Position numbers and translations under genes: made by a program
Shown here: positions 9,199-18,229 of the stretch, piece after piece
How the letters are laid out: every line of letters starts with the position of its first letter
How positions within the stretch are numbered: position 1 is the stretch's first letter
Assembly: GCF_900116605.1 (NCBI RefSeq)
Contig: NZ_FPBC01000007.1
Span: 62,001 to 126,000, forward strand
Direction: 5' to 3'
Length of the DNA: 64,000 bases
From: Pseudomonas marincola
GTDB lineage: Bacteria; Pseudomonadota; Gammaproteobacteria; Pseudomonadales; Pseudomonadaceae
The notes under the pieces: generated by a model
Databases searched by the model: none
The model's input: only the letters and a program-made list of their open reading frames with translations
Told to the model about the DNA's origin: nothing

Positions 9199-10476
9199 TT
9201 ATTTCAGCGCTTTGATAGCCGCTGCAATGAAGTCGTAAGTCTCCATCTCTTGCTTGTCCATTTCCGGCTCTGGCCATGCACTCCACACGACAGCGACTAC
9301 GTTTTCCTTGCGGTTAACATAGACAAACTGACCAAAGATGCCCTGCGCCTCAAAGGCTCCGTCATGTTGAGGTAACGCCGCCTCGCCCGCGGGGAATAGC
9401 CACCACTGGTAGCCGTAGCCAAGGATGTAATCGCCGCCATACAGCTTGCCCGGTGCCAGGTAAGAAGCCGGGTCCACTTCAGTGGCTTTATCCAGCCAGC
9501 CTTTTGGCAGAATGCGTTCGCCGTCGATAACCCCGTCATTGAGGATGAACTGACCGAAGCGGCCGTAATCCTTCAAGGTTGCCGAGAAACCACTGCTACC
9601 AATCTCTTGACCCGCTTGTGCATCGAGCTGCCAGAACGCCGGCTTCTCCATACCCATACGCGCCCAGATGCGATCAGACAGATAGTCACTGGTGGTCATG
9701 CCCGTCGCTGCGTGAATCAATTCGCTCTGCAGGTGCGATTCGCCCGTGCTGTATTTGAAGACGGTGCCCGGCTTGGATTTGCGCTTGAGCTGGCTCATCT
9801 GCTTAACCAAAGCGCCAGGTGTGTTCGACAGCTGCAGCTCGAACATTTTGCGGCGGTCAGAGGTGATATCGCGGTACGTCTCGTTCCAGTCGGCGCCAGA
9901 ACTCATGCGCAACACATTCTCAACCGTGACGTCGTCATAAGCACCGCCTTTGAGCGCTGGCAGGTACTGAGTGATCGGCTTCTTAACATCGATCAGCCCT
10001 TGCTCCACGGCCGCGCCGACCAAGGTCGAAGAGATCGACTTGACCACACTGAAAGAGGTCCAGCGGGTATCAGCATCGTTGCCAAGACCGTATTTTTCCA
10101 ACCGTACTTTGCCGTCTTTAATGATCAGTACGCCGCCAACGCGGTTACGACGCATGAAGTCATCAACGGTTTGCTTCGCGCCATCGGCCTCGTAGGTAAC
10201 GTCGAGATTGCCCTCTTGCGGCAACTCATAGACCTTTTCGCCACGCGCAACAGAACGGGTGAAGTAGACCTTGTCCATGTTGCGATACGTGCCTGGTTGG
10301 TAAAGCGGCGGCAGGTCGTACAAGTCTTGGCCACGGCCAATATATTCGTGATTGATCGCCAGACCCGCATCTTTGGGTGCGGGTGTTGAGTCCGTGGCTG
10401 CCTGTGCATAACCATTCACCAGAAGGCTGATACTCAACGTGAGTAAGCTGCCAGTGGCTCGAAGTGTCATCGACAT
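9199..10476 (-). CDS. Secreted serine hydrolase, class C beta-lactamase/NylB-like fold
   Basis: A 425-residue exported protein. Residues 1-27 form a signal peptide ending AQA. The catalytic S-x-x-K motif is S143-V-V-K146 inside SFSVVKS, and a Tyr motif YSTGESH (about 243) follows. HDGAFEAQGIFGQ near the C terminus stands where the third motif (HxG/KTG) is expected. This arrangement is found in 6-aminohexanoate-dimer hydrolases, esterases and carboxypeptidase-like enzymes rather than true AmpC. The substrate is unknown. AAGGA precedes the ATG at 10476; another ATG at 10470 is possible. A terminator follows at 9135-9169. Confidence 0.85.
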   Translation of the reverse strand: MSMTLRATGSLLTLSISLLVNGYAQAATDSTPAPKDAGLAINHEYIGRGQDLYDLPPLYQPGTYRNMDKVYFTRSVARGEKVYELPQEGNLDVTYEADGAKQTVDDFMRRNRVGGVLIIKDGKVRLEKYGLGNDADTRWTSFSVVKSISSTLVGAAVEQGLIDVKKPITQYLPALKGGAYDDVTVENVLRMSSGADWNETYRDITSDRRKMFELQLSNTPGALVKQMSQLKRKSKPGTVFKYSTGESHLQSELIHAATGMTTSDYLSDRIWARMGMEKPAFWQLDAQAGQEIGSSGFSATLKDYGRFGQFILNDGVIDGERILPKGWLDKATEVDPASYLAPGKLYGGDYILGYGYQWWLFPAGEAALPQHDGAFEAQGIFGQFVYVNRKENVVAVVWSAWPEPEMDKQEMETYDFIAAAIKALK

Positions 10477-10654
10477 TACGCGTCCTTATTTTTTGACTTG
10501 GAGATGGATTGTCGTCGTACCTTAACTAAAAAATTTTCAGATGTCCCGAAGCAGCCAACCCATGGCCGCCCAGAAACTAAGCGGCTAAAAGTCGTGTACT
10601 CAAGACATCATTGGAAAAATGGACGACGCACATAAAGTGTGTGGCCACAAACGC

Positions 10655-10701
10655 AAAACGGCGGATTTATCCGCGCTGATTCCGCGTTGATAAATCCGCC
10701 G
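10655..10701 (-). terminator. Long hairpin after the small lipoprotein gene (terminator or REP-like)
   Basis: CGGCGGATTTATC (10659-10671) and GATAAATCCGCCG (10689-10701) form a perfect 13-bp stem. The loop can pair further through CGCG/CGCG. On the minus strand the stem is followed by TTTTGCGTTTG, so it probably ends the transcript of 11299-10743. Such hairpins in Pseudomonas may also be REP-type elements. Confidence 0.6.
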
Positions 10702-10742
10702 CTAGGGCTTAGTGCAAAAACGTGTCAGGTGGCCGAGCGCGT

Positions 10743-10919
10743 TCAGTCCGAGATATCAATCATCATGCCGATGCCTGCACCAATCATGCGTCCGGCCTGC
10801 TCATCACCGGCCATACGGCCAACACCACCCCCGACCATACCGCCCGCGACAGTCGCGCAAGCAGACAAGATAAAAGCCGCGCAAAGCAGCGCAGCCACAG
10901 CCGAATAAATACGGTTCAT
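10743..10919 (-). CDS. Small glycine-rich lipoprotein
   Basis: A 58-residue protein starting at the ATG at 10919, which has AGGAG upstream. The N terminus is a lipoprotein signal with lipobox LSAC, so the mature protein would begin at Cys about 21. The mature part is only about 38 residues and dominated by a Gly-x3-Gly pattern (GGMVGGGVGRMAG...GAGIG), resembling glycine-zipper lipoproteins. It follows the 119-residue periplasmic protein by 20 bp and is likely co-transcribed with it. The function is unknown. Confidence 0.75.
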   Translation of the reverse strand: MNRIYSAVAALLCAAFILSACATVAGGMVGGGVGRMAGDEQAGRMIGAGIGMMIDISD

Positions 10920-10939
10920 TGCTGAGTCTCCTGAGCCGG

Positions 10940-11299
10940 TCACTGATTACCTTTAACCACATTTCTCCAGAGCACACCCATCACCAGCTTGTCGCGCCCG
11001 TCTGGGTTGGCTTCGTACCAAGACGTTATGCGCGCCTCAATTTCAGGCAGCTTCATGCTGGAAACGCCCTTGGTGATCGCAGCCCCCATCGGTGGAGCAT
11101 CCAGACCGTGACGCTTGGCGTAGGCCGCTTCGGCGATCAGCATATTGGTGACGCCAATCAAAAACGCTCGGCGCTCACCGGAGGAAGAACTCATCCAGTT
11201 ATTACCATCAACAACTACGGGGGATGCCTTTTGCTCGCCCAGCGCGCCTGCAGATGCCAAAACCAGGCAAAGCGCCAAAGTGTACTTACTCCATTTCAT
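10940..11299 (-). CDS. Small exported protein of unknown function
   Basis: A 119-residue protein from the ATG at 11299 (GGAG 7 bases upstream). The frame is open to 11338 but the extra residues would spoil the signal peptide. Residues 1-21 are a signal sequence ending ALG. The mature part contains NWMSSSSGERRAFLIGVTNM and a C-terminal WYEANPDGRDKLVMGVLW block. This resembles small helical periplasmic proteins of Pseudomonas, but I cannot name the family. It is the first gene of a two-gene unit with the lipoprotein downstream. Confidence 0.75.
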   Translation of the reverse strand: MKWSKYTLALCLVLASAGALGEQKASPVVVDGNNWMSSSSGERRAFLIGVTNMLIAEAAYAKRHGLDAPPMGAAITKGVSSMKLPEIEARITSWYEANPDGRDKLVMGVLWRNVVKGNQ

Positions 11300-11587
11300 G
11301 TCGATCTCCAGTGATGAAAGACAGGAGCGCAGAAGCATTTCAACGCCCCGACCTCGGTAGGCTACGCAGCAAAATCAAGGGCAACGGAACCGTGTGCGCC
11401 CTAACCCAAGACATCAAGCTGGCAGCTGCATGCACAAAAGAAGTTAAGCAGCAGGCAGCCACTCAAGTATCCCTAAGCCCATGAATGCTTATATCGATTG
11501 CGAGTAAAAATTGAGCGTATACAAGCTTTTGGTATGGCCGGCGGCAAGCCGAATCCAGCGACAGCACAGGGCTGCACGCGTTGTTTG

Positions 11588-11854
11588 CTAGGTCTGATTG
11601 GCCAAATGGCGACCCACGTGGATCAGACTCGCAAGCTTGATCATCGGCTTGATAAGCATCTGCGCACTGCCCGCAATAAACAGCCAGGTGCCGGTTTGCA
11701 TCAGCGAATCGCTTAAAAAGAAAAAGCTACCAACAAGAAACCAGATCGCGATCAGCAAATCATTGAACGCGCCTACAGCCTCGTAGCGCCGCTGAATAAC
11801 AACATGGCGCTGAATAAAATTCGGAATGGGTATTTTGGGGTTGTTTGAGTTCAT
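11588..11854 (-). CDS. YrhK-like small membrane protein
   Basis: An 88-residue protein with two predicted membrane helices (about 29-47 and 53-72) after a basic N terminus. The RRYEAVGAFNDLLIAIWFLVG segment followed by GTWLFIAGSAQMLIKP matches my memory of the YrhK-like domain: a pair of helices carrying an R-Y-E motif and a late R-P/K-P segment. Its function is not known. GAGAGGATT precedes the ATG. It is isolated, next to the vgrG remnant. Confidence 0.75.
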   Translation of the reverse strand: MNSNNPKIPIPNFIQRHVVIQRRYEAVGAFNDLLIAIWFLVGSFFFLSDSLMQTGTWLFIAGSAQMLIKPMIKLASLIHVGRHLANQT

Positions 11855-12039
11855 TAATCCTCTCTGCTGGGTAAGTCGGATGCTTGGCTTCGATCAGGCA
11901 AGGCACGTTTTTGAATGGGCTGAAACGGCTTCGAACAGCAGGCTCTGGATGAAGTTCAAGCTTCTTCGTGTTGCACACAATACGCGCTATGGGATGTAGG
12001 GCTTGGCCGAGACGGGAGCGGCAAGCCTTGCCTACTCAT

Positions 12040-12165
12040 AGTTTCACTGACCAACTGATACGGCGAACTGATCGCTTCGGTGCCAGTAAATCCCAGCACC
12101 TGAAAGTCGTGTTGCAAACCTTGAATCTGCACGCTGAAATGGGTTTCGTTGCTGGGGTTGAACAT
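12040..12165 (-). pseudogene. Remnant of a type VI secretion vgrG gene (5' end only)
   Basis: The first 42 or so residues read from 12165 (MFNPSNETHFSVQIQGLQ, then DFQVLGFTGTEA and SPYQLVSE) match the N terminus of VgrG spike proteins, where THFSL...HDFQVL...G.EA...PY...VSE is conserved. After about 12040 the similarity stops and the frame ends at 11956 in unrelated sequence. VgrG is normally more than 600 residues, so this is a fragment left after deletion or recombination. No other T6SS gene is seen in the window. Confidence 0.65.
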
Positions 12166-12380
12166 CCCTGACTCGCTTTGTACGTCATCCCTGAATACAG
12201 CAAGAAAACGCTAAACCACGCGTATCTAAACCGACTGAAAGTGTTGATATAGAGCATTCATCAAGAAATTCATGAACACGCAGGGGGATGTTATACGCCG
12301 GTAACAAGTTCGGCATGGGGCGGCAGGTCAATGAACCTTGATAATGCGCGGAGGAATTTAAGCCCATAAGGCTGAGCCAG
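12166..12380. other. Intergenic region without recognisable gene
   Basis: 215 bp between glsA and the vgrG remnant. Nothing recognisable was found; it may be leftover sequence from the same lost locus. Confidence 0.4.
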
Positions 12381-13289
12381 TTAGAACACCGACCAGCCAA
12401 TCCGATCACTGAGCATTTCCAGAGCTGCAAGCCCTGCCAGTGAGTTACCTGACGGATTCAATTCTGGCGACCAGACGCAGATCGAATAGCGCCCCGGAAC
12501 GACTGCAACGATGCCGCCGCCGACGCCGCTCTTGCCGGGCAAGCCGACGCGGTAGGCGAAGTTTCCTGCCTCATCGTACAGCCCGCTGGTGGCCATTATG
12601 GCGTTGATCTGTTTGGCTTGGCGTGGGCTCATGATGGTTTCGCCGTTGTGTTTGCACACGCCAGCATTGGCCAGAAAGCAGAATGCCCGCGCCAGGTCTG
12701 CGCAGTTCATGCGCAGCGCACAGTGATTGAAGTAACTGCGCAGAACGGAATCGACATCGTTATGGAAATTGCCGAACGACTTCATCAAATAAGCAGCCGC
12801 CGCGTTGCGCGCTCGATGCTGGTATTCGGACTCGGCAACCTTGCTGTCGATGACGATTTCGCAGTTTCCCGAAAGGCGCCGCGCCATGTCACGCATCGAC
12901 AGTGACGGTGCGGCGAAGCACGACTCGTTAATATCGCAGATGACCAACGCGCCCGTGTTGATAAACGGATTGCGCGGAATACCGCGCTCCAACTCAAGCT
13001 GCACCAGCGAGTTGAAGGGCTGACCCGACGGCTCATAACCGAGGCGCTGCCAGATCGCTTCGCCTGAGTGGCTCACCGCCTGCACCAGGCTAAAAACCTT
13101 GGAGATACTCTGAATCGAAAACGGCGTGTGCGCATCGCCGGCACAGAACAGCTCGCCTTCATTGCTGTACACCGCGATGCCGAGTTGATTCGGCTCAACG
13201 CAGCCCAACGCCGGAATGTAATTGGCAACCTTGCCCAGACCAATCAGCGGGCGGGTCTTCTCGATAATTTCATCTAGCAACGCTTGCAT
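12381..13289 (-). CDS. glsA: Glutaminase
   Basis: A 302-residue serine-dependent glutaminase converting L-glutamine to glutamate and ammonia. The beta-lactamase-like S-x-x-K pair is S61-I-S-K64 inside [18 protein letters not shown] (about 109-116) and [12 protein letters not shown] (about 249-260) are signature blocks of the GlsA/B family. Length matches the family (about 300-310). It has no signal peptide and is cytoplasmic. The start ATG at 13289 has only a weak GAG site. Its product complements the asparaginase, aspartase and glutamate transporter genes to the left. Confidence 0.93.
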   Translation of the reverse strand: MQALLDEIIEKTRPLIGLGKVANYIPALGCVEPNQLGIAVYSNEGELFCAGDAHTPFSIQSISKVFSLVQAVSHSGEAIWQRLGYEPSGQPFNSLVQLELERGIPRNPFINTGALVICDINESCFAAPSLSMRDMARRLSGNCEIVIDSKVAESEYQHRARNAAAAYLMKSFGNFHNDVDSVLRSYFNHCALRMNCADLARAFCFLANAGVCKHNGETIMSPRQAKQINAIMATSGLYDEAGNFAYRVGLPGKSGVGGGIVAVVPGRYSICVWSPELNPSGNSLAGLAALEMLSDRIGWSVF

Positions 13290-13627
13290 CTGATCGACTC
13301 GTGATGGCTCTGAACAGCGTCCAGACTACCGTTGCTAGACGCGCCCCGGCTAGGCGCAATCACACAAACCGACCCGACCCAAACAAAAAAAGGGAGCCAT
13401 TTGGCTCCCACTGAGAAACTTGTAAATTGTTCGGGGCCAGCGCTTAAGCGCCGAATGACACAATCCCCGATTGCGCTTCGAGAAGCTCAGCAAGCGGCAC
13501 ATGCACAGGTTAAAAACAGGCTAAGAACGAGCGAGGTCACGCTCAACTTGACTCATTTTAATGAGCATTCTTTCGCCTGTTTCAACCCCGCAATGCCTGG
13601 CTGCATTCGCTTTCAGCGCTGCCTAAA
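13290..13627. other. Intergenic region pycB-glsA
   Basis: 338 bp holding the terminator at 13384-13409 for the minus-strand pyc operon and, between it and the glsA start, the presumed glsA promoter. No coding frame is convincing. Confidence 0.6.
13384..13409 (-). terminator. Intrinsic terminator downstream of pycB
   Basis: GGGAGCC (13392-13398), loop ATTT, GGCTCCC (13403-13409). On the minus strand the stem is followed by eight T residues. It lies about 220 bp past the pycB stop, leaving a long 3' UTR, and directly before glsA. Confidence 0.85.
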
Positions 13628-15448
13628 CTAGGCAATCTCGACCAGAACTTCACCCGGGTTAACCCGATCGCCTTTGGCCACGTGAACGGCTTTGACCGTA
13701 CCGTCGATTGGCGCCTGCACTTCGGTTTCCATCTTCATCGCTTCGGTGATCAGCAGTGACTGACCGGCCTTGACCGTGTCGCCCTCTTTGACCAAAACGT
13801 CGACGATGTTGCCCGGCATGCTGGTGCTGACATCGCCCGGCTCGCTGGCTTGTTTGCGCTTGCCACCGGCACCGGCGACGAAGTCGTTCAAAGGCTCGAA
13901 CACCACTTCTTCCGGCATGCCGTCGATCGACAGGTAGAAGTGACGCTTGCCATCACCTTTCACGCCGACACCGGTGATGTCTACGCGATAGCTTTCGCCG
14001 TGAACATCGACCACGAACTCGGTCGGTACGCCTTCCCCACCCGCCGCTGCAACGCCGCTACCGTCCGGAATTGGCAGCAACACTTCGGGCACCAGCGTGC
14101 CGGCTTCACGTTCCTCGAGGAACTTGCGCCCGATATCCGGGAACATGGCGTAGGTCAGCACGTCTTCTTCAGACTTGGCGACTGTGCCAATCTCTTCGCG
14201 CAGTTTCGCCAGCTCCGGCTTGAGCAGATCAGCCGGACGCACGTCGATCACTTCTTCGCTGCCGATCGCCTGCTTGCGCAGCTTCTCGTTGACCTTGCCC
14301 GGCGCCTTGCCGTAACGGCCTTGCAGGTAAAGTTTGACCTCGTTGGTGATGGTTTTGTAACGCTCACCGGCGAGCACGTTGAACACCGCCTGAGTGCCGA
14401 CAATTTGCGAGGTCGGGGTCACCAGTGGCGGGAAGCCCAGGTCTTCACGAACGCGTGGAATCTCAGCGAATACTTCGTTGATACGGTTCAGCGCGCCCTG
14501 CTCTTTGAGCTGGTTGGCCAGGTTGGACATCATCCCGCCCGGCACCTGATTCACCTGAACGCGAGTGTCGACAGCGGTGAATTCGCTTTCGAACTGGTGG
14601 TACTTCTTGCGCACGGCATGGAAGTACAAACCGATTTCCTGCAGCAGCGCCAAGTCGAGGCCGGTGTCGTAAGGGCTGCCGCGCAGCGCGGCGACCATCG
14701 ACTCGGTACCCGGATGGCTGGTGCCCCAGGCGAAGCTGGAGATGGTGGTGTCGATATGGTCAGCACCGGCTTCGATCGCCTTGAGCTGGCACATCGAACC
14801 CATGCCCGCCGTGTCGTGGCTGTGGATAAATACCGGTAGATCCACTTCATCTTTCAGCGCTTTAACCAACTCGGCAGTCGAGTAAGGCGTCAGCAAACCG
14901 GCCATGTCTTTGATGGCGATCGAGTCGATGCCCATTGCCTGCATGGCTTTGGCCTGATCGACGTAAGCCTGCGTGGTGTGCACCGGGCTCACGGTGTAGC
15001 TGAGCGTGCCTTGAGCATGCTTACCCGCCGCTTTTACAGCCTCGATGGATACGCGCAGGTTACGCACATCGTTCATCGCATCAAAAATACGGAACACGTC
15101 GATGCCGTTCACCGCTGCTTTGGCGACAAAGGCTTTAACCACGTCATCGCTGTAATGACGGTAGCCAAGCAGGTTCTGACCGCGCAGAAGCATTTGCAGA
15201 CGGGTGTTCGGCAGTGCCGCTTTCAGCTTACGCAGACGCTCCCACGGGTCTTCCTTAAGGAAGCGCACGCAGGCGTCGAAAGTAGCGCCGCCCCAGACTT
15301 CCAGCGACCAGTAACCCACCTGATCAAGCTTGCCGCAAATGGGCAGCATGTCGTCGAGGCGCATGCGCGTGGCCAGCAGAGACTGGTGCCCATCACGCAG
15401 GACGGTATCAGTAACGGTGATCTTTTTAGGCGAAGACTTATTAACCAT
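13628..15448 (-). CDS. pycB: Pyruvate carboxylase subunit B (carboxyltransferase plus biotin carrier; OadA-like)
   Basis: A 606-residue protein. The N-terminal 1-280 is an HMGL-type carboxyltransferase TIM barrel (TDTVLRDGHQSL at 13-24; metal ligands within FIHSHDTAGMG). The middle is the conserved carboxyltransferase domain. The last 70 residues are a biotinyl domain with EAMKMET, biotin expected on Lys572. Partnered with the biotin carboxylase encoded 11 bp upstream, it makes oxaloacetate from pyruvate and bicarbonate, replenishing the TCA cycle. Similar proteins are called OadA, but no membrane decarboxylase subunits (OadB/G) are nearby. It is co-transcribed with pycA and ends at a terminator. 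Confidence 0.93.
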   Translation of the reverse strand: MVNKSSPKKITVTDTVLRDGHQSLLATRMRLDDMLPICGKLDQVGYWSLEVWGGATFDACVRFLKEDPWERLRKLKAALPNTRLQMLLRGQNLLGYRHYSDDVVKAFVAKAAVNGIDVFRIFDAMNDVRNLRVSIEAVKAAGKHAQGTLSYTVSPVHTTQAYVDQAKAMQAMGIDSIAIKDMAGLLTPYSTAELVKALKDEVDLPVFIHSHDTAGMGSMCQLKAIEAGADHIDTTISSFAWGTSHPGTESMVAALRGSPYDTGLDLALLQEIGLYFHAVRKKYHQFESEFTAVDTRVQVNQVPGGMMSNLANQLKEQGALNRINEVFAEIPRVREDLGFPPLVTPTSQIVGTQAVFNVLAGERYKTITNEVKLYLQGRYGKAPGKVNEKLRKQAIGSEEVIDVRPADLLKPELAKLREEIGTVAKSEEDVLTYAMFPDIGRKFLEEREAGTLVPEVLLPIPDGSGVAAAGGEGVPTEFVVDVHGESYRVDITGVGVKGDGKRHFYLSIDGMPEEVVFEPLNDFVAGAGGKRKQASEPGDVSTSMPGNIVDVLVKEGDTVKAGQSLLITEAMKMETEVQAPIDGTVKAVHVAKGDRVNPGEVLVEIA

Positions 15449-15459
15449 TTCTCAATTCC

Positions 15460-16875
15460 TCACAGGCCAGCGTGGGCAGCAATTGCAGTGGCGATGGCGA
15501 TGGCCAGGTGCGACGGGTTACGTTTGATCGAGTATGCGGTCAGTTCCGGGTGGCTCTCAACAAAGCTGGTATTGAACTGGCCGCTGCGGAATTCCGGGTT
15601 ACGCAAAATTTCCTGATAGTAGGCGGCAGTGGTTTTAACCCCCTGCACGCGCATGTCATCTAGGGCGCGCAAGCCACGGTCCATGGCCTCTTCCCAGGTC
15701 AGTGCCCAAACGATCAGCTTGAGGCACATCGAGTCGTAATACGGCGGAATCGTGTAGCCGGTATAAATCGCCGTGTCGGTGCGCACGCCCGGGCCGCCAG
15801 GTGCGTAGTAACGGGTGATCTTGCCGAATGACGGTAAGAAGTTGTTCTTCGGGTCTTCCGCGTTGATCCGGAACTGGATCGCGAAACCACGGTGAATAAT
15901 GTCTTCCTGCTTGACCGAAAGCGGCAAACCCGAGGCAATGCGAATTTGCTCGCGGACGATATCGATACCGGTGATTTCTTCGGTAATCGTGTGCTCAACC
16001 TGAACGCGGGTGTTCATCTCCATGAAGTAGACCTCGCCATCGGCGAGCAAAAACTCCACAGTACCGGCGTTCTCGTAACCCACAGCCTTGGCCGCACGTA
16101 CCGAAAGATCACCAATATAGGCGCGTTGTTCAGGCGTTAGCTGCGGGCTTGGCGCGATTTCGATGAGTTTCTGGTTGCGGCGCTGAATCGAGCAGTCGCG
16201 CTCAAACAGGTGCACGGCATTGCCGTGGCTGTCAGCCAGAACCTGCGCTTCGATGTGCTTGGGATTAACGATGCATTTTTCGAGGAATACCTCAGCGCTG
16301 CCAAAGGCCTTGGTAGCCTCGGAGATTACTCGCGGATACGCCTGCTCTAGCTCGGCTTTGCTGTTGCAGCGGCGAATACCACGACCGCCACCGCCAGAAG
16401 TGGCCTTGAGCATGACCGGATAACCGATCCGGTCAGCTTCGCTGAGCGCTTCGTTAATATCCGCAACGTTGCCTTCCGTGCCCGGAGTGACAGGCACGCC
16501 TGCTTTAATCATGCTGCGACGGGCTTCTGTCTTGTCGCCCATTCGGCGAATGACTTCTGCGCTGGGGCCAATGAACTTGATCCCGCGCTCGGCACAAATC
16601 TCTGCCAGCTCGGCGTTCTCCGAGAGAAAGCCATAACCGGGATGCAAGGCATCACAACCGGTTTCGACGGCCAGATTGACCAGTTTGCGGGGGTTCAAAT
16701 AACCCGCCAGCGGGTCATCACCGAGACTATGCGCCTCGTCCGCACGCTTAACGTGCAGCGCCATGCGGTCGGCGTCTGAGTAGACAGCCACCGAGCGAAT
16801 ACCCATCTCGGCGCAAGCACGCACGATACGGACGGCAATCTCGCCACGGTTAGCAATCAGAATTTTCTTGATCAC
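15460..16875 (-). CDS. pycA: Pyruvate carboxylase subunit A (biotin carboxylase)
   Basis: An ATP-grasp biotin carboxylase that charges the carrier of PycB with CO2. It starts KKILIANRGEIAVRIVRA, has the ATP-binding loop KATSGGGGRGIRR (about 158-170) and the catalytic NTRVQVEHTITEE block (about 288-300). I prefer the GTG at 16875: GAGG lies 9 bases upstream and it gives 471 residues, the usual size of Pseudomonas PycA. ATGs at 16881 and 16884 abut the GAGG too closely, and the open frame to 16914 adds unrelated residues. First gene of the pycA-pycB operon; pycR is divergent. Confidence 0.93.
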   Translation of the reverse strand: MIKKILIANRGEIAVRIVRACAEMGIRSVAVYSDADRMALHVKRADEAHSLGDDPLAGYLNPRKLVNLAVETGCDALHPGYGFLSENAELAEICAERGIKFIGPSAEVIRRMGDKTEARRSMIKAGVPVTPGTEGNVADINEALSEADRIGYPVMLKATSGGGGRGIRRCNSKAELEQAYPRVISEATKAFGSAEVFLEKCIVNPKHIEAQVLADSHGNAVHLFERDCSIQRRNQKLIEIAPSPQLTPEQRAYIGDLSVRAAKAVGYENAGTVEFLLADGEVYFMEMNTRVQVEHTITEEITGIDIVREQIRIASGLPLSVKQEDIIHRGFAIQFRINAEDPKNNFLPSFGKITRYYAPGGPGVRTDTAIYTGYTIPPYYDSMCLKLIVWALTWEEAMDRGLRALDDMRVQGVKTTAAYYQEILRNPEFRSGQFNTSFVESHPELTAYSIKRNPSHLAIAIATAIAAHAGL

Positions 16876-17013
16876 GAGCATCATCCTCGACCAATGGGCA
16901 AGCAAACCAGCCAAAACCAGTCAGCACGTGACCACTATCAAGTTTGTAGTGGCCGCCTATTCACCCTACGCCGTGTAGCGGATAACCCAAAATCAATAAT
17001 TATTAGATTCAAT

Positions 17014-17029
17014 ATAAGTAATTACTTAT
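17014..17029. promoter_or_regulatory. 16-bp perfect palindrome in the pycA/pycR divergent region
   Basis: ATAAGTAATTACTTAT is fully self-complementary and AT-rich. It is centred about 80 bp from the pycR start and 146 bp from pycA. LysR regulators bind such dyads, so PycR is the obvious candidate; binding is inferred. Confidence 0.5.
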
Positions 17030-17100
17030 GCATGGAGATAAACTGCGCTGAACAGGCCCGCTTTCGCGCGCTGAATAATCCCTGAAGGAGACCCCAGCCA

Positions 17101-18063
17101 ATGCGTAAGTCACTGATGCGTATGACGTTGCGCCAAATTCAGGTATTCCGCTCAGTGTGCCAACAGCACTCTTACAGCCGGGCAGCTGAGGAGATGTCAC
17201 TGACTCAACCGGCGGTCAGCCTGCAAATTCGACAGCTGGAAGAATTGATCGGCCAACCCCTGTTCGACTATGTCGGCAAAAAGCTCTACCTGACCGATGC
17301 GGCAGAAGCCCTGCGCAAAGCCAGCGACGATATTTTCGGCCGACTCGAAAGCCTCGACATGCAATTGACCAACCTGAAAGGCTCGCTTCAAGGGCAATTG
17401 AGTCTCGCCGTCGAGTCCAGCGCCAAGTATTTCATACCTCATCTTTTCGCCGCATTTCGTCGTGAATTCCCCGAAGTTAGCCTGCAATTGGTAGTGGTCA
17501 ATCATCAACAGGCGATCAAGCGCCTGAGCACCAATCGCGACGATTTGCTGATCATGTCGCAAGTGCCAACCGACATGGCATTGGAGTTTCTGCCATTTCT
17601 CAACAACCCGATTATTGCGGTGGCGCCGCCCGATCACGCGCTGAGCAAAGCTAAAAAATTAAGCCTGGAAGACCTGACAAAGTGGCCGTTGCTGATTCGC
17701 GAGCAAGGCTCCGGCACACGCAAAGCCTGTGAAGACTACTGCAATCAGAAGCGCGCACACTTTGCGAATACTCTGGAAGTGGGTTCGATGGAGGGCCAGC
17801 GCGAATGCGTACTGGCAGGCTTGGGAATTGCTCTATTGCCACGCCACGCGGTACTGCGCGAACTGGCTTGCGGCGCACTCAAAGAGCTGCCGGTAGCCGA
17901 GCTGCCACTCGTGCGCAGCTGGTGCGTGGTCCACCCGCGCGGCAAGTATTTGTCACCGGTCGCGCAGGCCTTCTTCGATTTCGTACGCGGGCAGCGCAGC
18001 CAGATCAGCCAGCTGGCCGAGCAGTTTGCCGACCAAACTCGCGGGCACCAGCCAGATAGTTAG
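17101..18063 (+). CDS. pycR: LysR-family regulator, PycR type
   Basis: A 320-residue LysR protein. The HTH (about 8-66) contains RQIQVFRSVCQQHSYSRAAE and LTQPAVSLQIRQLEE; the effector domain occupies about 95-300 and resembles the CbbR/CysB-like group. A strong GAAGGAG precedes the ATG. It is divergent from pycA, the same arrangement as the P. aeruginosa regulator known as PycR, so control of pyruvate carboxylase is likely. Its 3' end overlaps a small gene on the other strand by 59 bp. Confidence 0.9.
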   Translation: MRKSLMRMTLRQIQVFRSVCQQHSYSRAAEEMSLTQPAVSLQIRQLEELIGQPLFDYVGKKLYLTDAAEALRKASDDIFGRLESLDMQLTNLKGSLQGQLSLAVESSAKYFIPHLFAAFRREFPEVSLQLVVVNHQQAIKRLSTNRDDLLIMSQVPTDMALEFLPFLNNPIIAVAPPDHALSKAKKLSLEDLTKWPLLIREQGSGTRKACEDYCNQKRAHFANTLEVGSMEGQRECVLAGLGIALLPRHAVLRELACGALKELPVAELPLVRSWCVVHPRGKYLSPVAQAFFDFVRGQRSQISQLAEQFADQTRGHQPDS

Positions 18064-18229
18064 CTGCGATTATCTCGGGGAAGTCCGCCAGCTCATGTTG
18101 CAGCAGGCGCTGCTCGGCATAACTCTCAATCGCACGGCGATATTCCATACGACGCTGATCAATCACCTTGCGGCGAGCTTTAGCATCGGTGTTGTGTACG
18201 CTTGACGATTCTTCCAGATGACGAGGCAT
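18005..18229 (-). CDS. Small conserved-looking hypothetical protein
   Basis: A 74-residue, charged, helical protein starting at the ATG at 18229 (GGAG 7 bases upstream). The body, AKARRKVIDQRRMEYRRAIE followed by SYAEQRLLQHELADFPE, is Arg/Glu-rich without membrane segments. From memory it may belong to a small Pseudomonas family related to PA3496, but I could not check. The C-terminal codons overlap pycR in antisense, which lowers confidence in the exact end. It may be a real gene convergent with pycR. Confidence 0.55.
   Translation of the reverse strand: MPRHLEESSSVHNTDAKARRKVIDQRRMEYRRAIESYAEQRLLQHELADFPEIIAANYLAGAREFGRQTARPAG

Noticed and set aside
9199..10476. AmpC beta-lactamase
   Set aside because: SxxK is present but the other motifs differ from AmpC; the protein is closer to NylB/esterase-type serine hydrolases.
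13628..15448. Oxaloacetate decarboxylase alpha subunit as the identity of the pycB product
   Set aside because: Sequence is OadA-like, but the adjacent biotin carboxylase and lack of membrane beta/gamma subunits favour two-subunit pyruvate carboxylase.
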